Positions 50,983-59,107 of a stretch of DNA of 64,000 bases are shown in pieces. Below the pieces are notes generated by a model. That model made no database searches. It had not been told where the DNA came from and saw nothing but the letters and a program-made list of their open reading frames with translations. The position numbers and the translations under genes were made by a program. This DNA is from Algihabitans sp965233705. Its GTDB lineage: Bacteria > Pseudomonadota > Alphaproteobacteria > Kiloniellales > DSM-21159. Within the stretch, counting starts at the first letter, position 1. Every line of letters begins with the position of its first letter. The stretch lies in assembly GCA_965233705.1 (NCBI GenBank), contig CBDDTF010000003.1, positions 124,001 to 188,000 on the forward strand, read 5' to 3'.

Positions 50983-51903
50983 TCAGGCCTTGCCCTGATA
51001 GATCTTGATGATGGTGTCGAGCAGCTGCAGCGCCTCTTCGCGCGGGCGCTGGAAGGTGTTGCGGCCGATGATCGAGCCGGTCGCGCCGCCGTCGCGGATC
51101 GCCCGGATCTCGTCCAGCAGCGCGTCGGTGCCCTTGGCGCCGCCGCCCGAGAAGACCACCAGCCGGCGCCCCGCGAAGCAGGACTGCACCACGTGCTCGA
51201 TGCGGCTGGACAGGTTGGCGACGTCGATCTGCTGCGCCTCGTAGATCTTCTTGGCCTCGGCCTGCTCGATCACCTCCGTCGGCGGCTTGACCTTGATGAT
51301 GTGGGCGCCCAGCAGCGCGGCCATGTGGGCGGCGTAGGCGGTGATGTCGACCGCCGTCTCGCCGGCCTTCGACAGCTCGCCGCCGCGCGGATAGGACCAG
51401 ACGACCACCGCCAGGCCGACGGCCTTGGCCTCCTCGGCCAGCTCGCGGATCTCCTCCATCATCTCGAACTGGTAGTCGGAGCCCGGATAGATGGTGAAGC
51501 CGACCGCCGCGCAGCCCAGGCGCAGGGCATCGTCGATGCTGCCGGTGACGGCCTGGTCCTTCTCAGTGGCCAGCGAGTTGGAGGAGTTGAGCTTAAGGAT
51601 CGTCGGGATGGCGCCGGCGAAGCTGTCGGCGCCGGCCTCCAGCATGCCCAGCGGCGCGGCGTAGGCCGACAGACCGGCGTCAATGGCGAGCTGGTAGTGG
51701 TAGTGCGGGTCGTAGGCCGGCGGATTGGGGGCGAAGCTGCGGGCCGGGCCGTGCTCGAAGCCCTGGTCGACCGGCAGGATGACCAGCTTGCCGGTGCCGC
51801 CCAGCTTGCCCTGCATCAGGATGCGCGCCAGGTTGGCCTTGGTGCCCGGACAATCGCTCTCGTAGTTGGCGAGGATCTTCTTGACCCGCTGGGTGATGCG
51901 CAT
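50983..51903 (-). CDS. fbaB: Class I fructose-bisphosphate aldolase (DhnA/FbaB type)
   Basis: This enzyme interconverts fructose-1,6-bisphosphate with dihydroxyacetone phosphate and glyceraldehyde-3-phosphate through a Schiff base. Traits across its 306 residues are LVILPVDQGFEHGPARSF, GADSFAGAIPTILKLN, AHIIKVKPPTE (with the active-site Lys), FSGGGAKGTDALL and IIGRNTFQRPREEAL, the phosphate-binding end. It is not the class II zinc type. It probably serves gluconeogenesis or glycolysis together with gap and tkt nearby. Confidence 0.95.
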   Translation of the reverse strand: MRITQRVKKILANYESDCPGTKANLARILMQGKLGGTGKLVILPVDQGFEHGPARSFAPNPPAYDPHYHYQLAIDAGLSAYAAPLGMLEAGADSFAGAIPTILKLNSSNSLATEKDQAVTGSIDDALRLGCAAVGFTIYPGSDYQFEMMEEIRELAEEAKAVGLAVVVWSYPRGGELSKAGETAVDITAYAAHMAALLGAHIIKVKPPTEVIEQAEAKKIYEAQQIDVANLSSRIEHVVQSCFAGRRLVVFSGGGAKGTDALLDEIRAIRDGGATGSIIGRNTFQRPREEALQLLDTIIKIYQGKA

Positions 51904-52035
51904 CGCGCTGCCCTTCCCCTTTTCCTGCTGTCTGACGACCGAGCCGCGCCAGGCGCCTCGCAGGGCCCGCGCCCTTGGCCGCGGTCCCTGAGCCCAGTCC
52001 CTGCGCGAGGTGAATAGCGAAGCGTTCGCGCCATT

Positions 52036-52506
52036 TCAACGGCGCTGAGCGCCGGCGCCCTCCTTGTCCTCCGCCGGGCCGAGCCGCAGCCGCGCCGCGA
52101 CGGCGCTGGCCGGGTCGGGTTCGCCCCAGAGATCGACGGCGGCGGGCGCGCTGCGCCAGAGCGTGCCGCCGGCCGCCTGCAGGATCGCCTGCAGCTTGGC
52201 GGCGACCGGCGCGGCGCCGCGAAAGAGCAGCAGAGTCAGGCCGCTGCGCAGGGCGGCCAGGGCCAGTCCGGGGGCCTCGTCGGCGTCGACCAGCAGCCGC
52301 GCCCAGGGCGCCAGCCCGCGCGCGCGCAGCGTCGCCTGCAGCTCGGCCCAGTAGAGCGGGCCCTGCGCGAAGAGGGCGCTGTCGGGCGTGACCAGCAGAA
52401 CCGGGCGGCCGGCCGCCGCCGCGGCCTCGGCGGCGGCCAGCGCCTGGGCCCGGTCGTGGATGCGGAAGGCGGGCGGCGCGTCGATCGCGGCGGGCTCGGG
52501 GCTCAT
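52036..52506 (-). CDS. Conserved hypothetical protein upstream of fbaB
   Basis: ATG 52506 gives 156 residues. The sequence has a RIHDRAQALAAAEAAAAAG helix, PVLLVTPDSALFAQGPLYWA, LRSGLTLLLFRGAAPVAAKL and WRSAPAAVDLWGEPDPASAV, a compact alpha/beta arrangement without membrane segments or a signal peptide. I recognise no family. It overlaps the LytTR gene by four bases, so the two are likely co-expressed. Its role is unknown. Confidence 0.7.
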   Translation of the reverse strand: MSPEPAAIDAPPAFRIHDRAQALAAAEAAAAAGRPVLLVTPDSALFAQGPLYWAELQATLRARGLAPWARLLVDADEAPGLALAALRSGLTLLLFRGAAPVAAKLQAILQAAGGTLWRSAPAAVDLWGEPDPASAVAARLRLGPAEDKEGAGAQRR

Positions 52507-53297
52507 GCCGCCGCCGAATCGCCGGACGTCAGCCAGCCGGCGGCGCGCAGGGCGGGCCGGTAGGTGCGGCCGACCGGAACCTCGCGGCCGTCGATCAGGC
52601 GCAGCCGCCAGCTCTGACCCTGGCGGCGGGCGCCGGCCACGGCGTCGGCGGCGACCCAGAAGGAGCGGTGGACCCGCCGGCCGCGCCCGTTCAGCTCCTC
52701 GGCCGCGTCCTCCATGCGGCAAAGGATTACGGCGCTGCCCTCGCTGGTGTGGATGCGCAGGTAGTGGTCCTCCATCTCCAGGAACAGCAGCCGCCCGGAC
52801 AGCCCCGCCGGCCAGCGCCGGGCGAAGCCGGCGCCCGCGTCCGCCGCCGTCGCGTCCAAGGCCGCGTCGATCGCCCGATCGGCCGCCGCCGCCGCGCGGT
52901 TCGAGCGCGCCACCGACCAGGCGTAGCCGGGCAGCGTGATCGCGACGGTGACCAGCAGCACCTGCCAGAAGACCGTCGCCGGCGCGGCCTCCAGCGGCGC
53001 GGCGGTCAGCCAGGCCAAGCCGTAGACGACGGCTACGGCGGCCGGCGCGACGGCGAGGCTGGCGAGCAGCGGCAGGCTCAGCGTGGGCCGCGGCAGGCGC
53101 GGGGCGGGCGCGCGCACGAGGCCGCGAATCACGCCCTCGGTCAGCGCCCAGTTGACCCAGACCGCCGGCACCCAGAAGCCGACCCGGCGCCAAAGCGGCA
53201 GGTCGTAGGTGCCGAACGGCCCCAGCCCGGCCAGCAGCAGGCCGACCAGAACCGGCAGCACGGACCAGCGTGCCAGGAAGCTCAGCCGTTCACGCAT
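52503..53297 (-). CDS. Membrane-bound LytTR-domain regulator
   Basis: ATG 53297 gives 264 residues. Four hydrophobic helices fill about residues 10-135 (VLPVLVGLLLAGLGPFGTY, FWQVLLVTVAITLPGYAW). A cytoplasmic LytTR DNA-binding domain at about 165-255 is marked by LLFLEMEDHYLRIHTSEGSA, HRSFWVAADAVAGA and GREVPVGRTYRPAL. It resembles single-component membrane-anchored LytTR transcription factors. A divergent DUF2306-like membrane protein lies 132 bases away, so the pair may be functionally linked, as is common for such regulators. Confidence 0.85.
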   Translation of the reverse strand: MRERLSFLARWSVLPVLVGLLLAGLGPFGTYDLPLWRRVGFWVPAVWVNWALTEGVIRGLVRAPAPRLPRPTLSLPLLASLAVAPAAVAVVYGLAWLTAAPLEAAPATVFWQVLLVTVAITLPGYAWSVARSNRAAAAADRAIDAALDATAADAGAGFARRWPAGLSGRLLFLEMEDHYLRIHTSEGSAVILCRMEDAAEELNGRGRRVHRSFWVAADAVAGARRQGQSWRLRLIDGREVPVGRTYRPALRAAGWLTSGDSAAA

Positions 53298-53429
53298 CGT
53301 GACCGGCAGTCTAGCACGCCGTTGGCGAATTTCCCTTCGCCTTCCGCGTAATTCGACTGGCCCGCAGGGACGAGACCGGCGATCCGGATGGGGGCACGCA
53401 GCCCCTGCCACAAGACCGGAGCCCAAGCC

Positions 53430-54116
53430 ATGACCCTCGCCGCCCTGCTGCTCGCCGTCCACATCGCCGCCGGCACCGCCGCGCTGCTGGCCGGCCTACT
53501 CGCGCTGCTGCGCGCCAAGGGGCGGGCCGGACACCGCCGCGCCGGCCGCGTCTTCGCCGTCTCGCTGGCCCTGGGGCTGGCGAGCGCGCTGGGCCTGGCG
53601 CTGCTGCGGCCCAATCCCTTCCTGCTGACGATCGCGCTGTTCAGCGGCTACCTGCTGGCCACCGGCTGGCGCCGCGCACTGCGGCGCCGGGCCAGCGGGG
53701 CCGGCGCCGTCGATTGGGGTTTGGCGGCGGCCATGGGGCTGCTCGCCGCCGGGATGCTCTGGGTCGGCGGCGGCTGGCTCGCCGGGGCCGAGCCCTTCGA
53801 TCTGGCGGCCAGGGAGGCCAGCCAGGCCGCTGTGCTGCTGGCCTTCGGCGGCCTGGGGCTCGGCTTCGCGCTGGCCGACCTGCGTTGCGCCGCGCGGGGC
53901 GGGGGCGCGGGGACGGCGCGCATCGTGCAGCACGGCGCCCGCATGGGCGGCGCCTTCATCGCCACGGTCACGGCGGTGGCGGTGGTCAACCTCTCCGGCC
54001 TGCCGGAGCTGCTCGTCTGGCTGGGGCCGAGCGCCCTGCTGTCGCCCCTGCTGGCCTGGGTCACCGCCCGCGCCCTGCGCGCGGCCCCGCGTTCGCCCGG
54101 CGCGCCCGCGCCGTGA
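53430..54116 (+). CDS. DUF2306-like integral membrane protein
   Basis: ATG 53430 gives 228 residues with about six membrane helices. The N-terminal HIAAGTAALLAGLLALLRAK and HRRAGRVFAVSLALGL pattern matches DUF2306 membrane proteins, with one conserved His at the first helix. No catalytic motif is visible. It is divergent from a membrane-bound LytTR regulator gene, which may control it. Confidence 0.75.
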   Translation: MTLAALLLAVHIAAGTAALLAGLLALLRAKGRAGHRRAGRVFAVSLALGLASALGLALLRPNPFLLTIALFSGYLLATGWRRALRRRASGAGAVDWGLAAAMGLLAAGMLWVGGGWLAGAEPFDLAAREASQAAVLLAFGGLGLGFALADLRCAARGGGAGTARIVQHGARMGGAFIATVTAVAVVNLSGLPELLVWLGPSALLSPLLAWVTARALRAAPRSPGAPAP

Positions 54117-54137
54117 CGCCCGCCGTCCGCAACGCGA

Positions 54138-54165
54138 AACGGCCGGACCCGCGGGCCCGGCCGTT
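54138..54165. terminator. Bidirectional terminator-like hairpin
   Basis: AACGGCCGGACCC and GGGCCCGGCCGTT form a stem with one mismatch around a very short loop, between the convergent DUF2306 and gap genes. A T run is absent, so the hairpin alone supports the call. Confidence 0.5.
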
Positions 54166-54196
54166 CGCTTGTCGGCTGTCCGGCCGCGCCGGCGGT

Positions 54197-55207
54197 CTAC
54201 ACCAGGGCGCCGAAGGCCACCGCCGTGTCGCACATGCGGTTGGAAAAGCCCCACTCGTTGTCGTACCAGGCCATGACCCGGCCGAAGGTCTCGCCCAGCA
54301 CCTTGGTGCCGCCGCTGTCGAAGACGGAGCTGGCCGAGGAGTGGTTGAAGTCGACCGACACCAGCGGCGCGGCGTTGACCTCGAGGATCCCCTTGAGCTG
54401 GTTGGAGGCGGCGGCCTCCTGCATGGCGGCGTTGATCGCTCCGGCGTCGAGCGGCTTGCTGGAGGTGAACTTCAGGTCCACCAGGCTGACGTTGGGGGTC
54501 GGCACGCGGATCGCGACGCCGTCCAGCTTGCCGTTCAGCTCCGGCAGCACCAGGCCGACGGCGCGCGCCGCGCCGGTCGAGGTGGGGATCATCGACAGCG
54601 CCGCAGCGCGGGCCCGGTGCATGTCCTTGTGCAGCGAGTCGACCGTGTTCTGGTCGCCGGTGTAGGCGTGGATCGTGGTCATGAAGCCCTGCTCGATCCC
54701 GAAGGTCTGGTGCAGGACGTGGGCCACCGGCGCCAGGCAGTTGGTGGTGCAGGAGGCGTTGGAGATGACCGTGTGCTCGGCGCTGAGCTGGTCGTGGTTG
54801 ACGCCGTAGACGACGGTCAGGTCGGCGCCCGAGGCCGGGGCCGAGACGACCACCTTCTTGGCGCCGCCCTGCAGGTGTGCGCCGGCCTTCTCCTTGGAGG
54901 TGAACAGGCCGGTGCACTCCAGCACCACGTCGACGCCCAGGTCGCCCCAGGGCAGCTTGGCCGGGTCGCGCTCGGCCAGCACCTTGATCTCCTTGCCGTC
55001 GACCGTGATCGAGGACTCGCCGTGGCCGATCTCGCCGGGATAGCGGCCGTGCACCGAGTCGTAGGTCAGCAGGTGGGCGTTGGCCTCGGGCGAGCCCAGG
55101 TCGTTGATCGCCACGAACTCGATGTCCGTGCGCTTGGATTCCAGGGCCGAGCGCAGGACCAGGCGGCCGATCCGCCCGAACCCGTTGATGCCCACGCGAA
55201 CTGCCAT
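54197..55207 (-). CDS. gap: Glyceraldehyde-3-phosphate dehydrogenase
   Basis: GAPDH converts glyceraldehyde-3-phosphate to 1,3-bisphosphoglycerate with NAD(P). ATG 55207 (AAGGAGA upstream) gives 336 residues, the standard size. Visible are VGINGFGRIGRLVLRS, the catalytic Cys in ISNASCTTNCLAPV (about 153), TTIHAYTGDQNTVDS, RARAAALSMIPTSTGAAR and the C-terminal AWYDNEWGFSNRMCDTA. It follows tkt by 141 bases; both are probably part of a Calvin- or gluconeogenesis-type gene set, but no cbb gene is in the window. Confidence 0.97.
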   Translation of the reverse strand: MAVRVGINGFGRIGRLVLRSALESKRTDIEFVAINDLGSPEANAHLLTYDSVHGRYPGEIGHGESSITVDGKEIKVLAERDPAKLPWGDLGVDVVLECTGLFTSKEKAGAHLQGGAKKVVVSAPASGADLTVVYGVNHDQLSAEHTVISNASCTTNCLAPVAHVLHQTFGIEQGFMTTIHAYTGDQNTVDSLHKDMHRARAAALSMIPTSTGAARAVGLVLPELNGKLDGVAIRVPTPNVSLVDLKFTSSKPLDAGAINAAMQEAAASNQLKGILEVNAAPLVSVDFNHSSASSVFDSGGTKVLGETFGRVMAWYDNEWGFSNRMCDTAVAFGALV

Positions 55208-55289
55208 CGGCTGTCTCCTTCGTTGTCTCGATCCGTCAACGCGGGCGGCGCAGCGAGCGTTGCGCGCCCCTCGATACCATGCCGGCTCA

Positions 55290-55350
55290 AAGCGATGCGA
55301 TCCGCCCCGGCGACTCACCAAAGCGAGTCGCTCGGGCCGGACATCGCTCT
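55290..55350. repeat. Dispersed palindromic element, diverged copy 3
   Basis: Ends AAGCGATG and CATCGCTCT match the other two copies; the middle differs, with CGACTC/GAGTCG forming a separate stem. It lies in the tkt-gap gap (55208-55348), where I see no gene. It could also act as a terminator for tkt. Confidence 0.6.
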
Positions 55351-57358
55351 AGAGCCAGGCCTTGACTGCTTCCACGACGCCCTCGGGCGTGATGCCGAAG
55401 TGCTTGTAGAGCTCTTCGTACTTGCCCGAGGCGCCGAAGCCCGGCATGCCGACCACCGTGCCGTCGAGGCCGACCCAGCGGTGCCAGCCGAAGGGCGCGG
55501 CGGCCTCCACGGCGACCTGGAGGGTCCCCGGGCCCAGCACCTCGTCGCGGTAGTGCGCCGGCTGCTCCAGGAACACCTCCCAACTGGGCATGGAGACCAC
55601 CGCCGTCGAGATCCCCTCGGCCTGGAGCTGCGCGCGCGCCTGCAGGGCGATCTCCACCTCCGAGCCGGAGGCCAGCAGGGTGACCTGCCGCTGGCTGTCG
55701 GCCGGCGCCAGGATGTAGGCGCCCCAGGAGCAGTAGTTCTCGGCGACATGCTCGCCGCGCACGGTCGGCAGGTTCTGGCGGGTCAGCGCCAGCACGCTGG
55801 GGCCATCGGTCTTCAGCGCCAGCTCCCAGCACTCGGCGGTCTCCACCGTGTCGGCCGGGCGGAAGACCTTGAGGCCGGGGATCGCGCGCAGTGCGGCCAG
55901 GTGCTCGACCGGCTGGTGCGTCGGGCCGTCCTCGCCCAGGCCGATGGAGTCGTGAGTCATCACGAAGATCGCCCGCTGGCCCATCAGCGAGGCCAGGCGG
56001 ATCGCGGGGCGGCAGTAGTCGCTGAACACCAGGAAGGTGCCGCCGTAGGGGATGATCCCGCCGTGCAGCGCCAGGCCGTTCATGGCCGCCGCCATGCCGT
56101 GCTCGCGCACGCCGTAGTGGATGTAGTTGCCGTGGAAGGACTCGGCGTTGACCACCGTCATGCCCTCGGCCTTGGTGCCGTTCGAGCCGGTCAGGTCGGC
56201 CGAGCCGCCGATCAGCTCCGGCAGCGCGCCGGTCAGCAGGTTGAGCACCTTCTGCGAGGCGACGCGGGTGGCCACCGAGGGCGCCTCCGAGACGACCTCC
56301 GCCTTGTAGGTGGCGATCATCTGGTCGAGCCCCTCGGGCAGCTCGCCGGCCTGGCGCCGGCGGAACTCCGCCTGCTCGGCGTCGGGCGCCGCGGCCAGCT
56401 TGGCATCCCAGGCGGCCGAAAGCGCGGCGCCGCGCGCGCCGATCGCGCGCCAGGCCTCGAGGATCGGCGCCGGCACGGTGAAGGGCGCGGCGTTCCAGCC
56501 CAGGGTCTCGCGGGCGGCCGCGATCTCCGCGTCGCCCAAGGGGGCGCCGTGGGTGGCGGCGGTGCCCTGCTTGTTCGGCGCGCCGAAGCCGATCACCGTC
56601 TTGCAGGCGATCAGCGAGGGCTTGTCGCTGGCCTTGGCGGCGGCGATCGCCGCCGCCACCGCGGCCGGATCGTGGCCGTCGACGCGGCGCGCCTCCCAGC
56701 CGCAGGCCTCGAAGCGCGCGATCTGGTCGTCGGAGCAGGCCAGGGCGGTGCTGCCGTCGATCGAGATGGCGTTGTCGTCGAACAGCACGATCAGCTTGTT
56801 GAGGCGCAGGTGCCCGGCCAGGCTGATCGCCTCGTGGCTGATGCCCTCCATCAGGCAGCCGTCGCCGGCCAGGCAGTAGGTGTAGTGGTCGACCAGGCTC
56901 TCGCCGAAGCGCGCGGCCAGCAGCCGCTCGGCCAGCGCCATGCCGACCGCGTTGCCCAGACCCTGGCCCAGCGGGCCGGTGGTCGTCTCGATGCCTGCGG
57001 CGTGACCGTACTCAGGGTGACCGGCGGTGCGGCTGCCGAGCTGGCGGAAGTTCGCCAGCTCCTCCATGGTCATGTCCTCGTAGCCGGTCAGGTGCAGCAG
57101 GCTGTAGAGCAGCATGGAGCCGTGGCCGGCCGACAGCACGAAGCGGTCGCGGTCGGGCCAATCAGGGCGCTTCGGGTCGAAGTTCAGGAACTGGCTGAAC
57201 AGCACCGTGGCCACGTCGGCCATGCCCATGGGCATTCCCGGGTGACCGCTCTTGGCCTTTTGCACGGCGTCCATCGAGAGGACGCGGATCGCGTTAGCCA
57301 TCTCGGCCAGGCTGGTGCCGTGGGCGGTCGGGTCGAAATCGTGGCGCGTGTCGGCCAC
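55349..57358 (-). CDS. tkt: Transketolase
   Basis: Transketolase moves two-carbon units between sugar phosphates using thiamine diphosphate. GTG 57358 is chosen because AGGAGG is 6 bases upstream and no better ATG exists. Traits over 669 residues are SGHPGMPMGMADVATVLFS, the ThDP-binding GDGCLMEGISHEAISLA, TVIGFGAPNKQGTAATHGAP, VREHGMAAAMNGLALHGG, and DGPTHQPVEHLAALRAIPGL. Activity on pentose phosphates is certain from the family; a Calvin-cycle role is not shown. Confidence 0.97.
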   Translation of the reverse strand: MADTRHDFDPTAHGTSLAEMANAIRVLSMDAVQKAKSGHPGMPMGMADVATVLFSQFLNFDPKRPDWPDRDRFVLSAGHGSMLLYSLLHLTGYEDMTMEELANFRQLGSRTAGHPEYGHAAGIETTTGPLGQGLGNAVGMALAERLLAARFGESLVDHYTYCLAGDGCLMEGISHEAISLAGHLRLNKLIVLFDDNAISIDGSTALACSDDQIARFEACGWEARRVDGHDPAAVAAAIAAAKASDKPSLIACKTVIGFGAPNKQGTAATHGAPLGDAEIAAARETLGWNAAPFTVPAPILEAWRAIGARGAALSAAWDAKLAAAPDAEQAEFRRRQAGELPEGLDQMIATYKAEVVSEAPSVATRVASQKVLNLLTGALPELIGGSADLTGSNGTKAEGMTVVNAESFHGNYIHYGVREHGMAAAMNGLALHGGIIPYGGTFLVFSDYCRPAIRLASLMGQRAIFVMTHDSIGLGEDGPTHQPVEHLAALRAIPGLKVFRPADTVETAECWELALKTDGPSVLALTRQNLPTVRGEHVAENYCSWGAYILAPADSQRQVTLLASGSEVEIALQARAQLQAEGISTAVVSMPSWEVFLEQPAHYRDEVLGPGTLQVAVEAAAPFGWHRWVGLDGTVVGMPGFGASGKYEELYKHFGITPEGVVEAVKAWL

Positions 57359-57677
57359 CGCGTCCTCCTGGTTCGCCCGCACGTCAGCGTCTCGCGCGGC
57401 GTTCGCGCGGGCCGTGGCACATCTTACGACTCGTCTCGCGGCCGCGGCGGCGCGTCGCAACTGCCTGCCGTCCCCCCGAGCGCGGCGCGATCCGGTGTCC
57501 CTTCTCGACGGCGGGGGAGCGGGCCTGCACGGGCGGCCGCAGCGCGTCCGGGGCAGGGGAGAAGATCCCGCGACCGTCCCCCTTCCAGACTGCGGCGCAC
57601 AATGCCCAGGCCGCCCCCGGCGGTCAACCGCGCATCAAGCCGCGCCGCGCCGGCCGATGCGGGATGGCCGCCGGGCG

Positions 57678-57732
57678 CCAGAGGCCCGCCAGAGGCCCGC
57701 CAGAAGCCCGCCCGATGCCCGCCAGATGCCCG
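57678..57732. repeat. Five tandem 11-base repeats
   Basis: Units such as CCAGAGGCCCG and CCAGATGCCCG occur five times consecutively with one to three differences. The array lies about 70 bases before the DUF4164 gene start. Confidence 0.9.
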
Positions 57733-57763
57733 GCCGGGGCCCGGCATGAGCGCGGCAGAAGCA

Positions 57764-57793
57764 TTGACCCCCCGCGCCGCGCCTCAGTAGCTT
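57764..57793 (+). promoter_or_regulatory. Candidate promoter of the DUF4164-zapA-fau unit
   Basis: TTGACC (57764-57769) and TAGCTT (57788-57793) are 18 bases apart and end 10 bases before the DUF4164 ATG. The short leader suggests either this is the promoter of a near-leaderless mRNA or the -10 is coincidental. Confidence 0.4.
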
Positions 57794-57803
57794 AGACGGC
57801 ATC

Positions 57804-58037
57804 ATGAGCGAAATCGACGACGCCAGCCGCCACCTCGAAGCCGCGCTCGCCCGCCTGGACCGGGCGGTGGCGCAGCGTCTTGCCGCCGGCGCGCCGCCGG
57901 CCGGGCCGGATGCGGAAATGGCCACGGCCCTGGCCGAGGCCCAGGCGGAGTCGCAGCGGTTGCAGACCCTGGCCGGCGACGTCTCGCGCCGCCTGGACGA
58001 GGCCATCGCCCGGATCGACCGCGTGCTGGAGGGCTAG
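57804..58037 (+). CDS. DUF4164-like small coiled-coil protein
   Basis: This is a 77-residue acidic helical protein, MSEIDDASRHLEAALARLD to DEAIARIDRVLEG, with heptads throughout and a proline-containing kink near residue 30. The gene lies 6 bases before zapA, the usual place of the alphaproteobacterial DUF4164 family. A role linked to Z-ring control is suggested only by that neighbourhood. Confidence 0.75.
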   Translation: MSEIDDASRHLEAALARLDRAVAQRLAAGAPPAGPDAEMATALAEAQAESQRLQTLAGDVSRRLDEAIARIDRVLEG

Positions 58038-58043
58038 GCGCGG

Positions 58044-58382
58044 ATGGCGCAGCTCACGATCAAGATCAACGGCCGGGCCTACCAGATCGGCTGCGAGGAC
58101 GGGCAGGAACAGCATCTCGAGGGGCTGGCCGCCTACATCGACGGCCGGGTGCAGGAGCTCGCCGCCTCGGTCGGCCAGGTCGGCGAGGCGCGCCTGCTGG
58201 TCATGGCCAGCCTGCTGATCGCCGACGAGCTGGCCGAGGCGCGCAGCCGCGCCGCCGCCCCGCAGCCGGCCGGCGAGAGCGCGGCGGCGGCCGCCGCCGC
58301 CGTGGAGACCGCCGCCGCCGAGCGGCTGGAGCAGGCGGCCGCGCATCTGGATTCTGTCGCCGCCCGCTTGGAAGCGGGGTGA
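58044..58382 (+). CDS. zapA: Cell division protein ZapA
   Basis: ZapA binds and bundles FtsZ filaments. The 112-residue protein begins MAQLTIKINGRAYQIGC and has the globular head (GQEQHLEGLAAYIDGRVQEL), followed by a coiled coil and an alanine-rich C-terminal tail. The C-terminus is somewhat longer than in E. coli ZapA. It lies 6 bases after the DUF4164 gene and precedes the 6S RNA candidate and fau. Confidence 0.93.
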   Translation: MAQLTIKINGRAYQIGCEDGQEQHLEGLAAYIDGRVQELAASVGQVGEARLLVMASLLIADELAEARSRAAAPQPAGESAAAAAAAVETAAAERLEQAAAHLDSVAARLEAG

Positions 58383-58384
58383 TC

Positions 58385-58500
58385 GCTGCCTATTCTCTAG
58401 CGTCCGCGGACACCGCGGAGGGGGGCTGGCTGCGAGGTGCGTCAGGTCCCAACGGCCATCGCGGCTCCCCCCTGACCATGAGTCCGATCCCGTCATGACC
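58385..58500 (+). ncRNA. ssrS: Possible 6S RNA (ssrS) between zapA and fau
   Basis: 6S RNA, which binds RNA polymerase, is encoded between zapA and fau in many proteobacteria. The 112-base gap here holds a strong secondary structure: GGGGGG pairs CCCCCC (58419-58424 with 58465-58470 roughly) and CTGCGA pairs TCGCGG inside it, around a variable loop. The span is short for a 6S RNA (usually about 150-200 nt), so the RNA may extend into the flanking genes. Boundaries are approximate. Confidence 0.4.
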
Positions 58501-59079
58501 CGGCCGCTGCCGACCGACACCGCCAAGGCGGAGCTGCGCCGCGCCCTGGCGGCGCGCCGCCGCTGCGCCGCCGCGGCCGCGCCGGACGCCGCCGAGGCGG
58601 TCTGCGCGCGCGCGCTGGCCGGGCTGCGGCTGCCGCCGGCGGCAGTGGTCTCCGGCTACTGGCCGCTGCGCGACGAGCTGGACCCGCGGCCGCTGATGCT
58701 GGCCCTGGCCGCGCGCGGCCACCGCTTGGCCCTGCCGGTGGTGACGGGCAAGGCGCGGCCGCTGCGCTTTCGCGCCTGGGCGCCGGGCCAGGCGCTCGTC
58801 GCCGCGGCCTTCGGCACCCAGATCCCGCCGGAGGGCGCCGAGGAGATCACGCCGCAGGTGCTGCTGGTGCCGCTGCTGGCCTTCGACCGGCGGGGCTGCC
58901 GCCTGGGCTACGGCGGCGGCTTCTACGACCGCACCCTGGCCGGACTGCGCGCCGCCGGCGGCGTGCTGGCCGTCGGCCTGGCCTACGCGGACCAGGCCTG
59001 CGCGGCGCTGCCGGTCGAGCCGACCGACCAGCCGCTGGACGTGCTGGTCACCGAACGCGAGCTGCTGACGTTCGCCTGA
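58495..59079 (+). CDS. fau: 5-formyltetrahydrofolate cyclo-ligase
   Basis: This enzyme (YgfA) converts 5-formyl-THF to 5,10-methenyl-THF with ATP. It has 194 residues. KAELRRALAARRRCAAA at the start is the conserved N-terminal helix, and GCRLGYGGGFYDRTLAGL is the substrate/ATP loop. The ending DVLVTERELLTFA is typical. It directly follows the 6S RNA candidate, as in E. coli. Confidence 0.94.
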   Translation: MTRPLPTDTAKAELRRALAARRRCAAAAAPDAAEAVCARALAGLRLPPAAVVSGYWPLRDELDPRPLMLALAARGHRLALPVVTGKARPLRFRAWAPGQALVAAAFGTQIPPEGAEEITPQVLLVPLLAFDRRGCRLGYGGGFYDRTLAGLRAAGGVLAVGLAYADQACAALPVEPTDQPLDVLVTERELLTFA

Positions 59080-59107
59080 GCGTGCAGCCGGACCGAAAGG
59101 AGGGAAC

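Larger units (their letters stand above)
57359..57803. other. Divergent gap, tkt / DUF4164-zapA
   Basis: These 445 bases contain a GC-rich, repeat-bearing segment (11-base tandem array at 57678-57732) and a promoter candidate just before the DUF4164 gene. Short open frames here are in the repeats and show no recognisable protein. No RNA gene is evident. Confidence 0.6.

Noticed and set aside
53714..57790. A 1358-codon open frame on the plus strand opposite gap and tkt
   Set aside because: Sequence is low-complexity Gly/Arg/Ala/Val-rich and antisense to gap and transketolase, with no start signal of its own.
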